Shown here in pieces: positions 1 through 6,090 of a stretch of DNA of 7,089 nt. The stretch lies in the NCBI GenBank assembly GCA_022709775.1, contig JAKLIE010000088.1, positions 1 through 7,089 of the forward strand, in the 5' to 3' direction. Each line of letters begins with the position of its first letter. Position 1 is the stretch's first letter. The position numbers and the translations under genes were made by a program. This stretch comes from Pseudomonadota bacterium. Its GTDB lineage: Bacteria > Pseudomonadota > Gammaproteobacteria > Burkholderiales > Casimicrobiaceae. Under the pieces are notes generated by a model. That model made no database searches and was not told where the DNA came from. It was given only the letters and a program-made list of their open reading frames with translations.

Positions 1-1169
1 AGGTCGTCGAGTACCACAGCGCCGCGCTCGGCCACTTCTTCATCACGGCCAATCCCGGCGAGATCGCCAATCTCGACAGCGGGGCATTCGGCGGCGCGTG
101 GAAACGGACCGGGCAGTCTTTCGGCGCATGGGCGCTCGCGGGTCGGCCGGCGGACAGCGTGCCGGTGTGTCGGTTCTTCGGCACCGACCGGTACCGCACC
201 GACGGCACCCGCATCGGTCCCAACAGCCATTTCTATACCGGCGATCCCGCCGAGTGCGCGCACGTGAAGACCGCGTGGCAGTCGGTTGCGGCCGACGGCA
301 AGAGCTATCCGGCGTGGACCTACGAGCAGGATGCGTTCGCACTGAGGCTGCCCGTCGCGGTCGGCACGTGCCCGATCGGCACCGAGGGCGTCTACCGCGC
401 GTACAACAACGGCGCGGGTGGCGATCCCAATCACCGGTACGTGGTCGATCCCCGGCTGCTGCAGGGCATGCCCGGCTGGGTCGACGAGGGGCTCGCCATG
501 TGCCGGCCCGTGGCGAAAACGACGCTGCCATTCACGGTGGTTGGCGAGATTCGCGGCTGCGATCGCCCCGAGTGCCGGGTACCGAACGCGCAGGGGTCGG
601 GGCTCGGCCTCGTCGACGTCGTCATGGACGTCAGCGTCCTCGCGATGCCGAATGCCGCCGCCCAGGGCGCGGGCACGAAGGGCTCGGAGTCGTACACGAT
701 CGAGCTGCCCGCGGGAACGCGGATCGTCAACATCAACTGGGGGGCAGGCGGCCCGGCCGGCGGCGGGAGCTATCAGGACGGCGTGCTGCTGGACGACGCC
801 AAGTGGGAGATGCCGATCTGGAAGCAGCAGTCGGACACGATGAGGGTGATGCTGAGCCTCTACTGCCTGCAGCAGTCGCGCGAGCCGGCGGACACGAACG
901 CGACGTATCGGATCGCCGGATCGGTGACGGATCCCGGCATACTCGCGATCTTGCGGCTTCCACGCCCGCGTCCGATCGCCATTGGGTCGCTGACCGCGAC
1001 GGCGACCCAGTTCGCGATCTGGGAAGTCACGGACGGCGAGGGCCACCTCTCGGGAGCGCAGCTCGAACAGCTGCGGAGCATCTACGCTCTGGAGGAGACC
1101 GACCCGACCTTCGCGATCACGTTGGCGGACTTCCTCTCGTCGCTGTCGGTGATCGGAGCGATTCCGTAG
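1..1169 (+). CDS. DUF5648-domain protein with unknown C-terminal module (5' end missing)
   Basis: The gene enters from the left edge; its first complete codon is at base 3, and 388 residues are visible before TAG at 1167-1169. Visible residues 1-170 match the pattern I know from DUF5648: an opening EYHSAALGHFFITA, then EIANLDSG, GGAWKRTGQSF, VCRFFGT, NSHFYTGDPAEC, GTCPIGTEGVYRAYNNG, NHRY and a final GWVDEGLAMCRP. In other proteins this domain tends to be an accessory, often C-terminal, module of exported Burkholderiales proteins, with no assigned function. Residues 171-388 follow it and I do not recognise them; they hold two Cys in GCDRPEC, a Gly-rich stretch NWGAGGPAGGG, a Trp-rich part (KWEMPIWKQQ) and a helical-looking tail. 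No membrane segment is visible in the part present. About 44 of 388 codons end in A or T. The domain call is from memory of the family; the role is unknown. Confidence 0.8.
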   Translation, partial: VVEYHSAALGHFFITANPGEIANLDSGAFGGAWKRTGQSFGAWALAGRPADSVPVCRFFGTDRYRTDGTRIGPNSHFYTGDPAECAHVKTAWQSVAADGKSYPAWTYEQDAFALRLPVAVGTCPIGTEGVYRAYNNGAGGDPNHRYVVDPRLLQGMPGWVDEGLAMCRPVAKTTLPFTVVGEIRGCDRPECRVPNAQGSGLGLVDVVMDVSVLAMPNAAAQGAGTKGSESYTIELPAGTRIVNINWGAGGPAGGGSYQDGVLLDDAKWEMPIWKQQSDTMRVMLSLYCLQQSREPADTNATYRIAGSVTDPGILAILRLPRPRPIAIGSLTATATQFAIWEVTDGEGHLSGAQLEQLRSIYALEETDPTFAITLADFLSSLSVIGAIP

Positions 1170-1227
1170 GCGAGGGACGGCGTGCAGCGCGCGGTCCGGG
1201 CGCTCCGCACGGCTCGGCACCGTCACC

Positions 1228-1373
1228 GGCTCGCGCGATGCGAACGTCCACACGCAAGGAAGGCCCGCATTGCCGGCTTCCCGGCGCGAGATGTCGGGGA
1301 ACGCGACCTCGATCGCCGGCAGCGGGTTCGTCGGCGCGACGCCGGTCGCGCCGAGGGGCGCAGGCGCGCTCAC
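1228..1373 (-). pseudogene. 5' remnant of a succinylglutamate desuccinylase/aspartoacylase-like gene
   Basis: On the minus strand a GTG at 1373-1371 overlaps the argE stop TGA (GTGA), a usual arrangement for translationally coupled genes. The frame encodes about 49 plausible residues, including LPAIEVAFPDIS and then AGNAGLPCVWTFASREP. This resembles the N-terminal segment of M14-like succinylglutamate desuccinylase/aspartoacylase family proteins (an acidic PDIS-type motif, then a GNTG-P-YVW-F pattern followed by GPH and a zinc-binding HGNE). Here the likeness stops at codon 49, near base 1228. GPH, HGNE and all of the roughly 300 catalytic residues are missing. The frame stays open to the window start only because it runs antisense to the DUF5648 gene, which uses no TTA, CTA or TCA codon. 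I infer a deletion or rearrangement that removed the rest; an assembly join is the alternative. The family call is from memory of short motifs. Confidence 0.55.
1331..1354. repeat. Perfect 10-bp inverted repeat, 4-base loop
   Basis: TCGGCGCGAC and its exact reverse complement flank a GCCG loop. The hairpin lies 15 bases past the argE stop, between the convergent argE and DUF5648 genes, so it could now protect or end both transcripts. It has no T-tract on either side, and it sits inside the first codons (Gly8 to about Val12 and on) of the truncated desuccinylase-like gene. It may therefore be chance coding sequence rather than a terminator. Confidence 0.35.
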
Positions 1374-2599
1374 TCCGCGTGCAGCCGCGCGGCGAGTCGC
1401 CGCATGAAGGCTTCGCAGCTCGCGAGCTGCTCGAGCGTCACCCACTCGTTCGGCTGGTGCGCCTGCTCGATGTGGCCGGGGCCGCAGATCACCGTCGGCA
1501 TCGACGCGCCGTGGAAGAGCGACGCCTCGGTGCCGAACGACACCTTGCCCGCGCCGGCGGCGCAGCAGAGCTCGTGGCCGAGCGTGGCGATCGCCGAGCC
1601 GTCCTGCGTGTCGAAGCCGGGCATCGTCGAGAGCGAGTCGAACGCGATGTGCGCGCCGGGCGCAACCGCGCGCATCGCCGGGACGAACGTCTGCGCGTAG
1701 TCGCGGATCTCGTCGAACAAGGCGTCGGGGTCGTCGAACGGCAGGTGGCGAACCTCGAACACGAATTCGCAGTCGCGCGGCACGATGTTGAGCGCCGTGC
1801 CGCCGCGGATCGTGCCGACGTGGAGCGTCGTGTACGGGACGTCGTAGGCCTCGTCGCGGCGCGTTCCGTCGCGGAAGCGCCGAGCCATCGCCGAGATGTG
1901 CGCGACGATCTCGCAGGCGATCTGCACCGCGTTGACGCCTCGCGGCGTGAGCGAGCTGTGCGCCTCGTGACCGCGGACGCGGCAGCGCCAGCTCTTCTTG
2001 CCCTTGTGCGCGACGACGAGCCTCATGCCGGTCGGCTCGCCGACGATGCAGCCGGCCGGCGCGATGCCGCGCGACGGCAGGTCGGCGATCAGGCGACGCA
2101 CGCCCACGCAACCGACCTCCTCGTCGTAGGACAGCGCGAAATGCAGCGGCTTCGACAGCGGCCGCTCGAGGAACAGCGGGACCAGCGCCAGTCCGGTCGC
2201 CGAGTAGCTCTTCATGTCGGCGACGCCGCGACCGTAGACGCGGTCGCCCTGCTGCGTGGCGACGAACGGATCGGTGTCCCAGGGCTGGCCGTCGACCGGC
2301 ACGACGTCGGTGTGCCCCGAGAGCACGATGCCGCCGGTGGTCGCGTTGCCGTCGCGCGCGGGCAGCGTCGCGAACAGGTTGGCCTTGCGGCGGTCGTCGT
2401 CGTACGTGAGCGTCGACGCGATGCCGAAGCCGGCGAGGTAATCGCGGACCCAGCCGATCAGCGCCAGGTTCGAGTCGCGGCTCGTCGTGTCGAAGCCGAC
2501 GAGCGTCCGGATCGTCTCCCATGCCGCGAGCTCGCGTGCGTCGCGCACGGTCGCCGCGTCCGCGTCGGCAGGGTGCAGCGTGCGGTCGGGAGCGTTCAT
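1370..2599 (-). CDS. argE: Acetylornithine deacetylase-type M20 amidohydrolase
   Basis: ArgE-type cytoplasmic metalloenzymes hydrolyse N-acetyl-L-ornithine to ornithine and acetate. With the start chosen here the protein has 409 residues, slightly longer than the usual 380-390. The M20 metal and catalytic residues are all present: SGHTDVVP (His96, Asp98), GRGVADMK (Asp128), SYDEEVGC (Glu160 catalytic base, Glu161 metal ligand), GEPT (Glu188) and IEQAHQPNE (His381). The dimerisation domain lies near 195-310, with RGHEAHSS at 210-216. GFDTTSRDSN at 35-44 is typical of the ArgE branch. In-frame starts also exist at GTG 2650 and ATG 2635. I chose ATG 2599 because a strong extended -10 at 2631-2639 would begin the transcript near 2624; against it, 2599 lacks a clear Shine-Dalgarno sequence while 2635 has GGAG four bases upstream. 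A desuccinylase-like gene once followed by GTGA overlap, so the true substrate may be another N-acyl amino acid. argE is a family-level name. Confidence 0.9.
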   Translation of the reverse strand: MNAPDRTLHPADADAATVRDARELAAWETIRTLVGFDTTSRDSNLALIGWVRDYLAGFGIASTLTYDDDRRKANLFATLPARDGNATTGGIVLSGHTDVVPVDGQPWDTDPFVATQQGDRVYGRGVADMKSYSATGLALVPLFLERPLSKPLHFALSYDEEVGCVGVRRLIADLPSRGIAPAGCIVGEPTGMRLVVAHKGKKSWRCRVRGHEAHSSLTPRGVNAVQIACEIVAHISAMARRFRDGTRRDEAYDVPYTTLHVGTIRGGTALNIVPRDCEFVFEVRHLPFDDPDALFDEIRDYAQTFVPAMRAVAPGAHIAFDSLSTMPGFDTQDGSAIATLGHELCCAAGAGKVSFGTEASLFHGASMPTVICGPGHIEQAHQPNEWVTLEQLASCEAFMRRLAARLHAE

Positions 2600-2630
2600 C
2601 GTGCGCAGGGACGCCGGCGGGTGAGGGATC

Positions 2631-2659
2631 AGCATAGCACTCCGGCGCACCTGCGTGAC
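2631..2659 (-). promoter_or_regulatory. Putative argE promoter, extended -10
   Basis: Read on the minus strand, TGCTATGCT (2639-2631) is a good extended -10 (TG-n-TATGCT). At 17 bases spacing the -35 position holds only GTCACG (2659-2654), which is weak, as is common for extended -10 promoters. The predicted transcript start near 2624 leaves a leader of about 25 bases before ATG 2599. The same nine bases occur upstream of the substrate-binding protein gene. If ATG 2635 were the real start, this site would overlap coding sequence and the call would fail. Confidence 0.4.
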
Positions 2660-2696
2660 CGCGTTCCCGCCGGGGGCATCGGAGGGTCGGAGGCGG

Positions 2697-2726
2697 TTGC
2701 CCGCAGCGGCCGGGTGCTGCGATCAT
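2697..2726 (+). promoter_or_regulatory. Weak candidate promoter for the PQQ dehydrogenase gene
   Basis: TTGCCC (2697-2702) and GATCAT (2721-2726) each match four of six sigma-70 consensus bases and are separated by 18 bases. Transcription would begin near 2733, just ahead of the strong ribosome binding site at 2745-2751. This is the best pair I can find in the 156-base divergent region, but chance matches of this quality are frequent. Confidence 0.25.
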
Positions 2727-2744
2727 GGACGCTCCCCGGATCGA

Positions 2745-2751
2745 AAGGAGG
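2745..2751 (+). promoter_or_regulatory. Strong ribosome binding site, AAGGAGG
   Basis: AAGGAGG lies four bases before ATG 2756 and is the strongest Shine-Dalgarno sequence in the window. It fixes the start of the PQQ dehydrogenase gene even though the reading frame is open far upstream, and it gives a protein that begins directly with a signal peptide. Confidence 0.8.
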
Positions 2752-2755
2752 GCCG

Positions 2756-3865
2756 ATGCGTCGCCGGACAGGGTTCGAATGCCTCGTCGCCGCAGCGCTG
2801 TTCGCCGGTGCCGCGATGCATGCGTCCGCGCAGCAGGCGCTTCCGATCGACCGGATCAAGTTGCCGCCCGGGTTCGCGATCGAGGTCGCCGCGCGCGTGC
2901 CGAACGCCCGTGCGATGACCTGGGGCGAGGGCGGCACGCTGTTCGTCGGCAGCGTGAACGGGCTCGTGCACGCGGTGAGCTTCCCGGCGGGCGGCCCGCC
3001 GACCGTGCGCGTGATCGCGCGGGGCTTGCGCGAGCCGGCCGGCGTCGCGTTCCGCGACGGCGCGCTCTATGTCTCGGCGGTGAGCCGCATCCTGCGCTAC
3101 GACGGCATCGAGCGTCGGCTCGACGATCCGCCGCAGCCGGTCGTCGTCAGCGACCGGTTCCCGACCGACGGCCACCACGGGCGCAAGTTCATCGCCTTCG
3201 GTCCCGACGGCAAGCTCTACGTGCCGGTCGGCGCGCCGTGCAACATCTGCGCGCCGGACCCCGAGCGCTACGGGAACATCGGCCGCATGAACGCGGACGG
3301 CAGCGCCTTCGAGGTCGTCGCGCGCGGCGTGCGCAACACCGTCGGGTTCGACTGGCATCCGCGAACGAAGGAGCTGTGGTTCACCGACAACGGGCGCGAC
3401 TGGATGGGCGACGACCAGCCGCCGTGCGAGCTGAACCGGATGACGCGGCCCGGGCAGCACTTCGGCTATCCGTACTGCCACGGCGGCACGATCGCCGATC
3501 CCGAGTTCGGCCACCAGCGCGCGTGCAGCGAATTCGTCGCGCCCGCGCAGAACCTCGGGCCGCACGTCGCGCCGCTCGGCATGCGCTTCTACACGGGCGC
3601 GCAGTTCCCTGCCGCCTACCGCGAGCAGGCGTTCGTCGCCGAGCACGGCTCGTGGAACCGCAGCACGAAGATCGGCTACCGCGTGAGCCTCGTGCGCGTC
3701 GACGCATCGGGCCGCGCGACCGGCTACGAGACGTTCGCCGAAGGCTGGCTCGACGGCGGCTCGGTCTGGGGTCGCCCCGCCGACGTGCTCGTCGCGCCCG
3801 ACGGCTCGCTGCTGGTCAGCGACGATTACGCGGGCGCGATCTACCGCATCCGCTACGCGCGCTGA
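2756..3865 (+). CDS. Secreted PQQ-dependent sugar dehydrogenase, sorbosone dehydrogenase type
   Basis: The product is a 369-residue exported beta-propeller enzyme expected to oxidise a sugar or similar aldose/aldehyde in the periplasm with pyrroloquinoline quinone as cofactor. Residues 1-25 form a Sec signal peptide (basic RRR, hydrophobic VAAALFAGAA, cleavage after ASA, mature start QQALP). LPPGFAIEVAARVPNARAM is the usual family opening. GHHGRKFIAFGPDGKLYVPVG (139-159) carries the His matching the catalytic base of soluble glucose dehydrogenases. CNICAPDPE (162-170), GVRNTVGFDWHP (191-202, with the PQQ-contacting Arg), FTDNGRDWMGDDQPPCELN (209-227), PLGMRFYTG, AEHGSWNRS and a closing GRPADVLVAPDGSLLVSDDYAG all fit the sorbosone dehydrogenase branch. 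Length is normal for a single-domain form, with no cytochrome c domain. The gene stands alone between divergent argE and a convergent small gene. No PQQ synthesis gene is nearby, and the substrate cannot be read from sequence. Confidence 0.92.
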   Translation: MRRRTGFECLVAAALFAGAAMHASAQQALPIDRIKLPPGFAIEVAARVPNARAMTWGEGGTLFVGSVNGLVHAVSFPAGGPPTVRVIARGLREPAGVAFRDGALYVSAVSRILRYDGIERRLDDPPQPVVVSDRFPTDGHHGRKFIAFGPDGKLYVPVGAPCNICAPDPERYGNIGRMNADGSAFEVVARGVRNTVGFDWHPRTKELWFTDNGRDWMGDDQPPCELNRMTRPGQHFGYPYCHGGTIADPEFGHQRACSEFVAPAQNLGPHVAPLGMRFYTGAQFPAAYREQAFVAEHGSWNRSTKIGYRVSLVRVDASGRATGYETFAEGWLDGGSVWGRPADVLVAPDGSLLVSDDYAGAIYRIRYAR

Positions 3866-3923
3866 CCGTCCGGTTCTCCTGCGCGTCCGGTGTCGGCCGG
3901 GCGTCTCCTTGCGGCGACGGACT

Positions 3924-4301
3924 CTAGAACGGCCTCAGCATCACCACCGGCGCGCGCCGGAAGACGGGCGTCGGCGCGAATACGGGCGCTCCGACGACGA
4001 CCGGACGCGCGTGCCGCCATCGGACCGGCCGAACGACCGGGACGACGGGGGGGGCGTAGAACGCAGGCCCTGGAACGAAGACGGGGGCGGGCGCGACGAC
4101 CGTCGCCCACGGGGCCACGACCGGTCGGACGACGGGGCCAGCGACCCAGCCTCCCCAGGGCTGCCCGGCGGACACGGCGAATCCGGGACCGCCGATCGTG
4201 ACGTTCCACGCGATCCGGTCGGCGTGGACGGGCAATGGCGCGAAGGCGCCGGCGCAGGCGAGCGCGGCGGTGCAGGCGAGGGCGGGCAGGCGTGTCGACA
4301 T
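3924..4301 (-). CDS. Small exported Pro/Val-rich low-complexity protein
   Basis: The predicted product has 125 residues. A Sec signal peptide spans residues 1-27 (TRLPALACTAALACAGAF hydrophobic core, cleavage after VHA). The mature part opens with IAWNVTIGGPGFAVSAG and continues as Pro/Val-rich sequence with repeated short units: VVRPVVAP, APAPVFVPGP, VVPVVRPVR, GAPVFAP, TPVFRRAPVV. This looks like the short PXPV-repeat periplasmic or surface proteins common in Burkholderiales, which start with a similar NW-V-I-GPG segment and have no established function. An in-frame ATG at 4361 also exists, but 4301 has AGGAG six bases upstream and gives a proper signal peptide. A run of eight C lies at codons 83-85. 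It is convergent with the PQQ gene (58-base gap) and divergent from the transporter gene. The ordered repeats and signal peptide argue that it is real despite low complexity. Confidence 0.72.
   Translation of the reverse strand: MSTRLPALACTAALACAGAFAPLPVHADRIAWNVTIGGPGFAVSAGQPWGGWVAGPVVRPVVAPWATVVAPAPVFVPGPAFYAPPVVPVVRPVRWRHARPVVVGAPVFAPTPVFRRAPVVMLRPF
4047..4054. repeat. Run of eight G (C8 in the coding strand)
   Basis: The homopolymer lies inside the Pro/Val-rich protein gene, encoding Ala83-Pro84-Pro85. It is the longest single-base run I noticed in the window. A one-base slip would move translation into a frame that stays open to 3941 and gives a Ser/Arg-rich tail instead of the Pro/Val-rich one. 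Confidence 0.9.
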
Positions 4302-4307
4302 CGTGGG

Positions 4308-4312
4308 CTCCT
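4308..4312 (-). promoter_or_regulatory. Ribosome binding site AGGAG for the small exported protein
   Basis: On the minus strand AGGAG is followed by six bases and the ATG at 4301. This decides the start against the longer in-frame ATG at 4361, which would add 20 residues before the signal peptide. Confidence 0.65.
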
Positions 4313-4349
4313 GGTTCCGGGATGATTGCGCGTACGCGGACGGCGCGAC

Positions 4350-4378
4350 CGTCCCCGCCATGAACGGCGCGTCCCCGC
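4350..4378. repeat. Direct repeat CGTCCCCGC, 20 bases apart
   Basis: Two exact nine-base copies begin at 4350 and 4370, a spacing close to two helical turns, in the divergent region between the small exported protein and the transporter gene. They lie about 50-75 bases upstream of the small gene's start, so they could be operator half-sites. In DNA this GC-rich the repeat could also be chance. Confidence 0.35.
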
Positions 4379-4413
4379 GCCGCGTTGACCGCGTCCGGCC
4401 CCCGACACGATCT

Positions 4414-4443
4414 GTTACACGCCGCAGCCGCTCTTGCTATGCT
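4414..4443 (+). promoter_or_regulatory. Putative promoter of the substrate-binding protein operon
   Basis: GTTACA (4414-4419, four of six -35 matches) is followed after 18 bases by TATGCT (4438-4443), preceded by TG at 4435-4436 to form an extended -10, TGCTATGCT. Transcription would start near 4450 and leave a leader of about 55 bases. The nine-base -10 block is identical to the one upstream of argE. Confidence 0.45.
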
Positions 4444-4463
4444 TCCCCGGTTCCGGCGCGTCC

Positions 4464-4475
4464 GACGGCGCCGTC
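4464..4475. repeat. Perfect 12-base palindrome GACGGCGCCGTC in the leader
   Basis: This self-complementary sequence lies between the predicted transcript start (about 4450) and the ribosome binding site at 4497. It could be a protein-binding site just downstream of the promoter. GC-rich palindromes of this length are not rare here, so the role is unproven. Confidence 0.3.
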
Positions 4476-4496
4476 CTACACGCACGCATCTCGAAC

Positions 4497-4500
4497 GGAG
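4497..4500 (+). promoter_or_regulatory. Ribosome binding site GGAG deciding the transporter start
   Basis: GGAG lies five bases before ATG 4506. It supports that start over the upstream in-frame TTG at 4434, which overlaps the predicted -10 and would place 24 extra residues ahead of the signal peptide. Confidence 0.65.
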
Positions 4501-4505
4501 CGTCC

Positions 4506-6077
4506 ATGAGGCCGATTCGCCTGCTCGCCGCCGCTGCGGCATTGATCGCCGCGACCGTCGCGCTCCCCGTGCGGGCCGCCGACATCGTGATCGGGCTCTC
4601 GGCCGACGTCACCGCGATCGACCCGCACTACCACAACCTGACGCCGAACAACGCCGTGGCGACGCATCTGTTCGACTTCCTGGTCGCGCGCAACGAGAAG
4701 TCGCAGCTGATGCCGGGGCTTGCGACCGAGTGGAAGGCGATCGAGCCGACGGTCTGGGAGTTCAGGCTGCGCAGGGGCGTCAAGTTCTCCGACGGCAGCG
4801 ACTTCACCGCGGCGGACGTCGTCGCGTCGATCGAGCGCGTGCCGAAGGTGCCCAACAGCCCGAGCCCGTTCACCGCGTACACGAAGCAGATCACGAAGAT
4901 CGACGTCGTCGACCCCTACACGATCCGGTTCAGGACGGCGCAGCCGTACCCGCTGATGCCGTCGGACATGGTGCAGATCGCGATCGTCTCGAAGTCCGCG
5001 GCGAGCGCGTCGACCGACGACTTCAACACCGGCAAGGCCGCCATCGGCACCGGCCCCTACAAGCTCGTGCGCTACGCGAAGGGCGACCGGATCGAGCTCG
5101 TCCGGAACGACGGCTGGTGGGGCGGCAGGACGCCCTGGGAGAAGGTGACGCTGCGGCTCGTCACGAACGACGCGGCGCGCGTCGCGGCGCTCCTGTCCGG
5201 CGACGTGCAGGCGATCGAGAACGTCCCCACCGCGGACGTCGGCAAGCTCAGGCAGGACAAGCGCCTCGCGCTCTTCCGCCAGACGTCGGACCGGCTCATG
5301 TACGTCCACATGGACAGCAACCGCGACGCGACGCCGACGGTGACCGCGAAGGACGGCAGGCCGCTCGCGAAGAACCCGCTCAAGGATCCGCGCGTGCGCA
5401 AGGCGATGTCGATGGCGGTCAACCGCCCGCTCATCGTCGAGCGCGTGATGGAGGGCGAGGCGCTGCCGGCGGGCCAGCTCGTCCCCGACTTCCTGTTCGG
5501 CGCGACGAAGAACCTCAGGGTCGAGAAGAACGATCCGGAAGGCGCGAAGAAGCTGCTCGCCGAGGCCGGCTACCCCGACGGCTTCGCGCTGACGCTGCAC
5601 GCGACCAACAACCGGTACGTCAACGACGCGAAGATCGCGCAGGCGCTCGCGCAGATGTGGACGCGGATCGGCCTGAAGACGGAGGTCGTCGCGATGCCGT
5701 CGGCGACGTTCTTCCCCCAGGCGACCGACCTCAAGTTCAGCGTGCTGCTGGCGGGGTGGTCGACCGGCACCGGCGAGGCCTCGTCGTCGCTGAAGGCGCT
5801 GCTGATGACGTTCAACAGGGAGAAGGGCTTCGGGACTGCGAACCGCGGCCGCTACTCGAACGGCAAGGTCGACGCGCTCACCGAGGACGCGCTGATGACC
5901 GTCGACGACGTCAAGCGCGAGGCCTACCTGCAGCGCGCGACCGAGCTCGCGATCGGCGACACCGGGCTCATCCCGCTGCACTTCCAGGTGAGCGTCTGGG
6001 CCGCGCGCGACGGCATCGCCTACACGCCGCGCGTCGACGAGCAGACGCTCGCGCACAAGTTCGTGCCCGGGAAGTGA
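4506..6077 (+). CDS. ABC transporter substrate-binding protein, family 5 (peptide/nickel type)
   Basis: This 523-residue periplasmic binding protein belongs to the DppA/OppA-like family (SBP_bac_5) and would capture a ligand for an ABC importer. Residues 1-24 are a Sec signal peptide (RPIRLLAAAAALIAATVAL, cleavage after VRA) with no lipobox Cys, so it should be soluble. Family landmarks: IDPHYHNLTPNNAVATHLFD (38-57), LMPGLATEWKAI then WEFRLRRGVKFSDGSDFTAADV (signature, 68-105), GTGPYKLVRYAKGDRIELVRN (181-201), DPRVRKAMSMAVNRPLIVERV (294-314), DPEGAKKLLAEAGYPDGF (343-360), GRYSNGKVDALTEDAL (448-463) and IPLHFQVSVWAARDGI (489-504). Length is usual. The ligand is uncertain: family members take di- and oligopeptides, nickel, opines and other small compounds. 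No permease or ATPase gene follows at once; an aldehyde dehydrogenase gene starts 13 bases later. An amine or amino-acid-like ligand that yields an aldehyde would fit that pairing, but this is inference. Confidence 0.93.
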   Translation: MRPIRLLAAAAALIAATVALPVRAADIVIGLSADVTAIDPHYHNLTPNNAVATHLFDFLVARNEKSQLMPGLATEWKAIEPTVWEFRLRRGVKFSDGSDFTAADVVASIERVPKVPNSPSPFTAYTKQITKIDVVDPYTIRFRTAQPYPLMPSDMVQIAIVSKSAASASTDDFNTGKAAIGTGPYKLVRYAKGDRIELVRNDGWWGGRTPWEKVTLRLVTNDAARVAALLSGDVQAIENVPTADVGKLRQDKRLALFRQTSDRLMYVHMDSNRDATPTVTAKDGRPLAKNPLKDPRVRKAMSMAVNRPLIVERVMEGEALPAGQLVPDFLFGATKNLRVEKNDPEGAKKLLAEAGYPDGFALTLHATNNRYVNDAKIAQALAQMWTRIGLKTEVVAMPSATFFPQATDLKFSVLLAGWSTGTGEASSSLKALLMTFNREKGFGTANRGRYSNGKVDALTEDALMTVDDVKREAYLQRATELAIGDTGLIPLHFQVSVWAARDGIAYTPRVDEQTLAHKFVPGK

Positions 6078-6090
6078 GACGGGGCCGGAC

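Noticed and set aside
1331..1354. Intrinsic terminator between argE and the DUF5648 gene
   Set aside because: The stem is perfect but no T-tract follows on either strand, and it lies in the early codons of the gene remnant, so it is listed only as an inverted repeat.
1..1373. The desuccinylase-like frame continuing open to the window start as one long fusion gene
   Set aside because: Beyond about 1228 it runs codon-for-codon antisense to the DUF5648 gene, which simply contains no TTA, CTA or TCA. The family's HGNE metal motif and later residues are absent.
2600..2650. Longer argE starts at GTG 2650 or ATG 2635
   Set aside because: They would overlap the strongest promoter-like sequence in the region and add residues without likeness to the family. 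ATG 2635 has a GGAG four bases upstream, so it is not fully excluded.
2723..3646. A 307-codon minus-strand frame opposite the PQQ dehydrogenase
   Set aside because: It lacks recognisable motifs and is explained by codon bias of the well-supported plus-strand gene.
98..3865. A 1255-codon open frame on the plus strand
   Set aside because: Only its end (2756-3865) is a gene. The rest is an open shadow across gene 1 and the antisense of argE, caused by the scarcity of A/T-rich stop codons at high GC; its translation is Arg/Ala-rich with no family motifs.
3866..3923. A terminator in the 58-base gap between convergent genes
   Set aside because: Only four-base stems could be found and there is no T-tract; nothing else is visible in this stretch.
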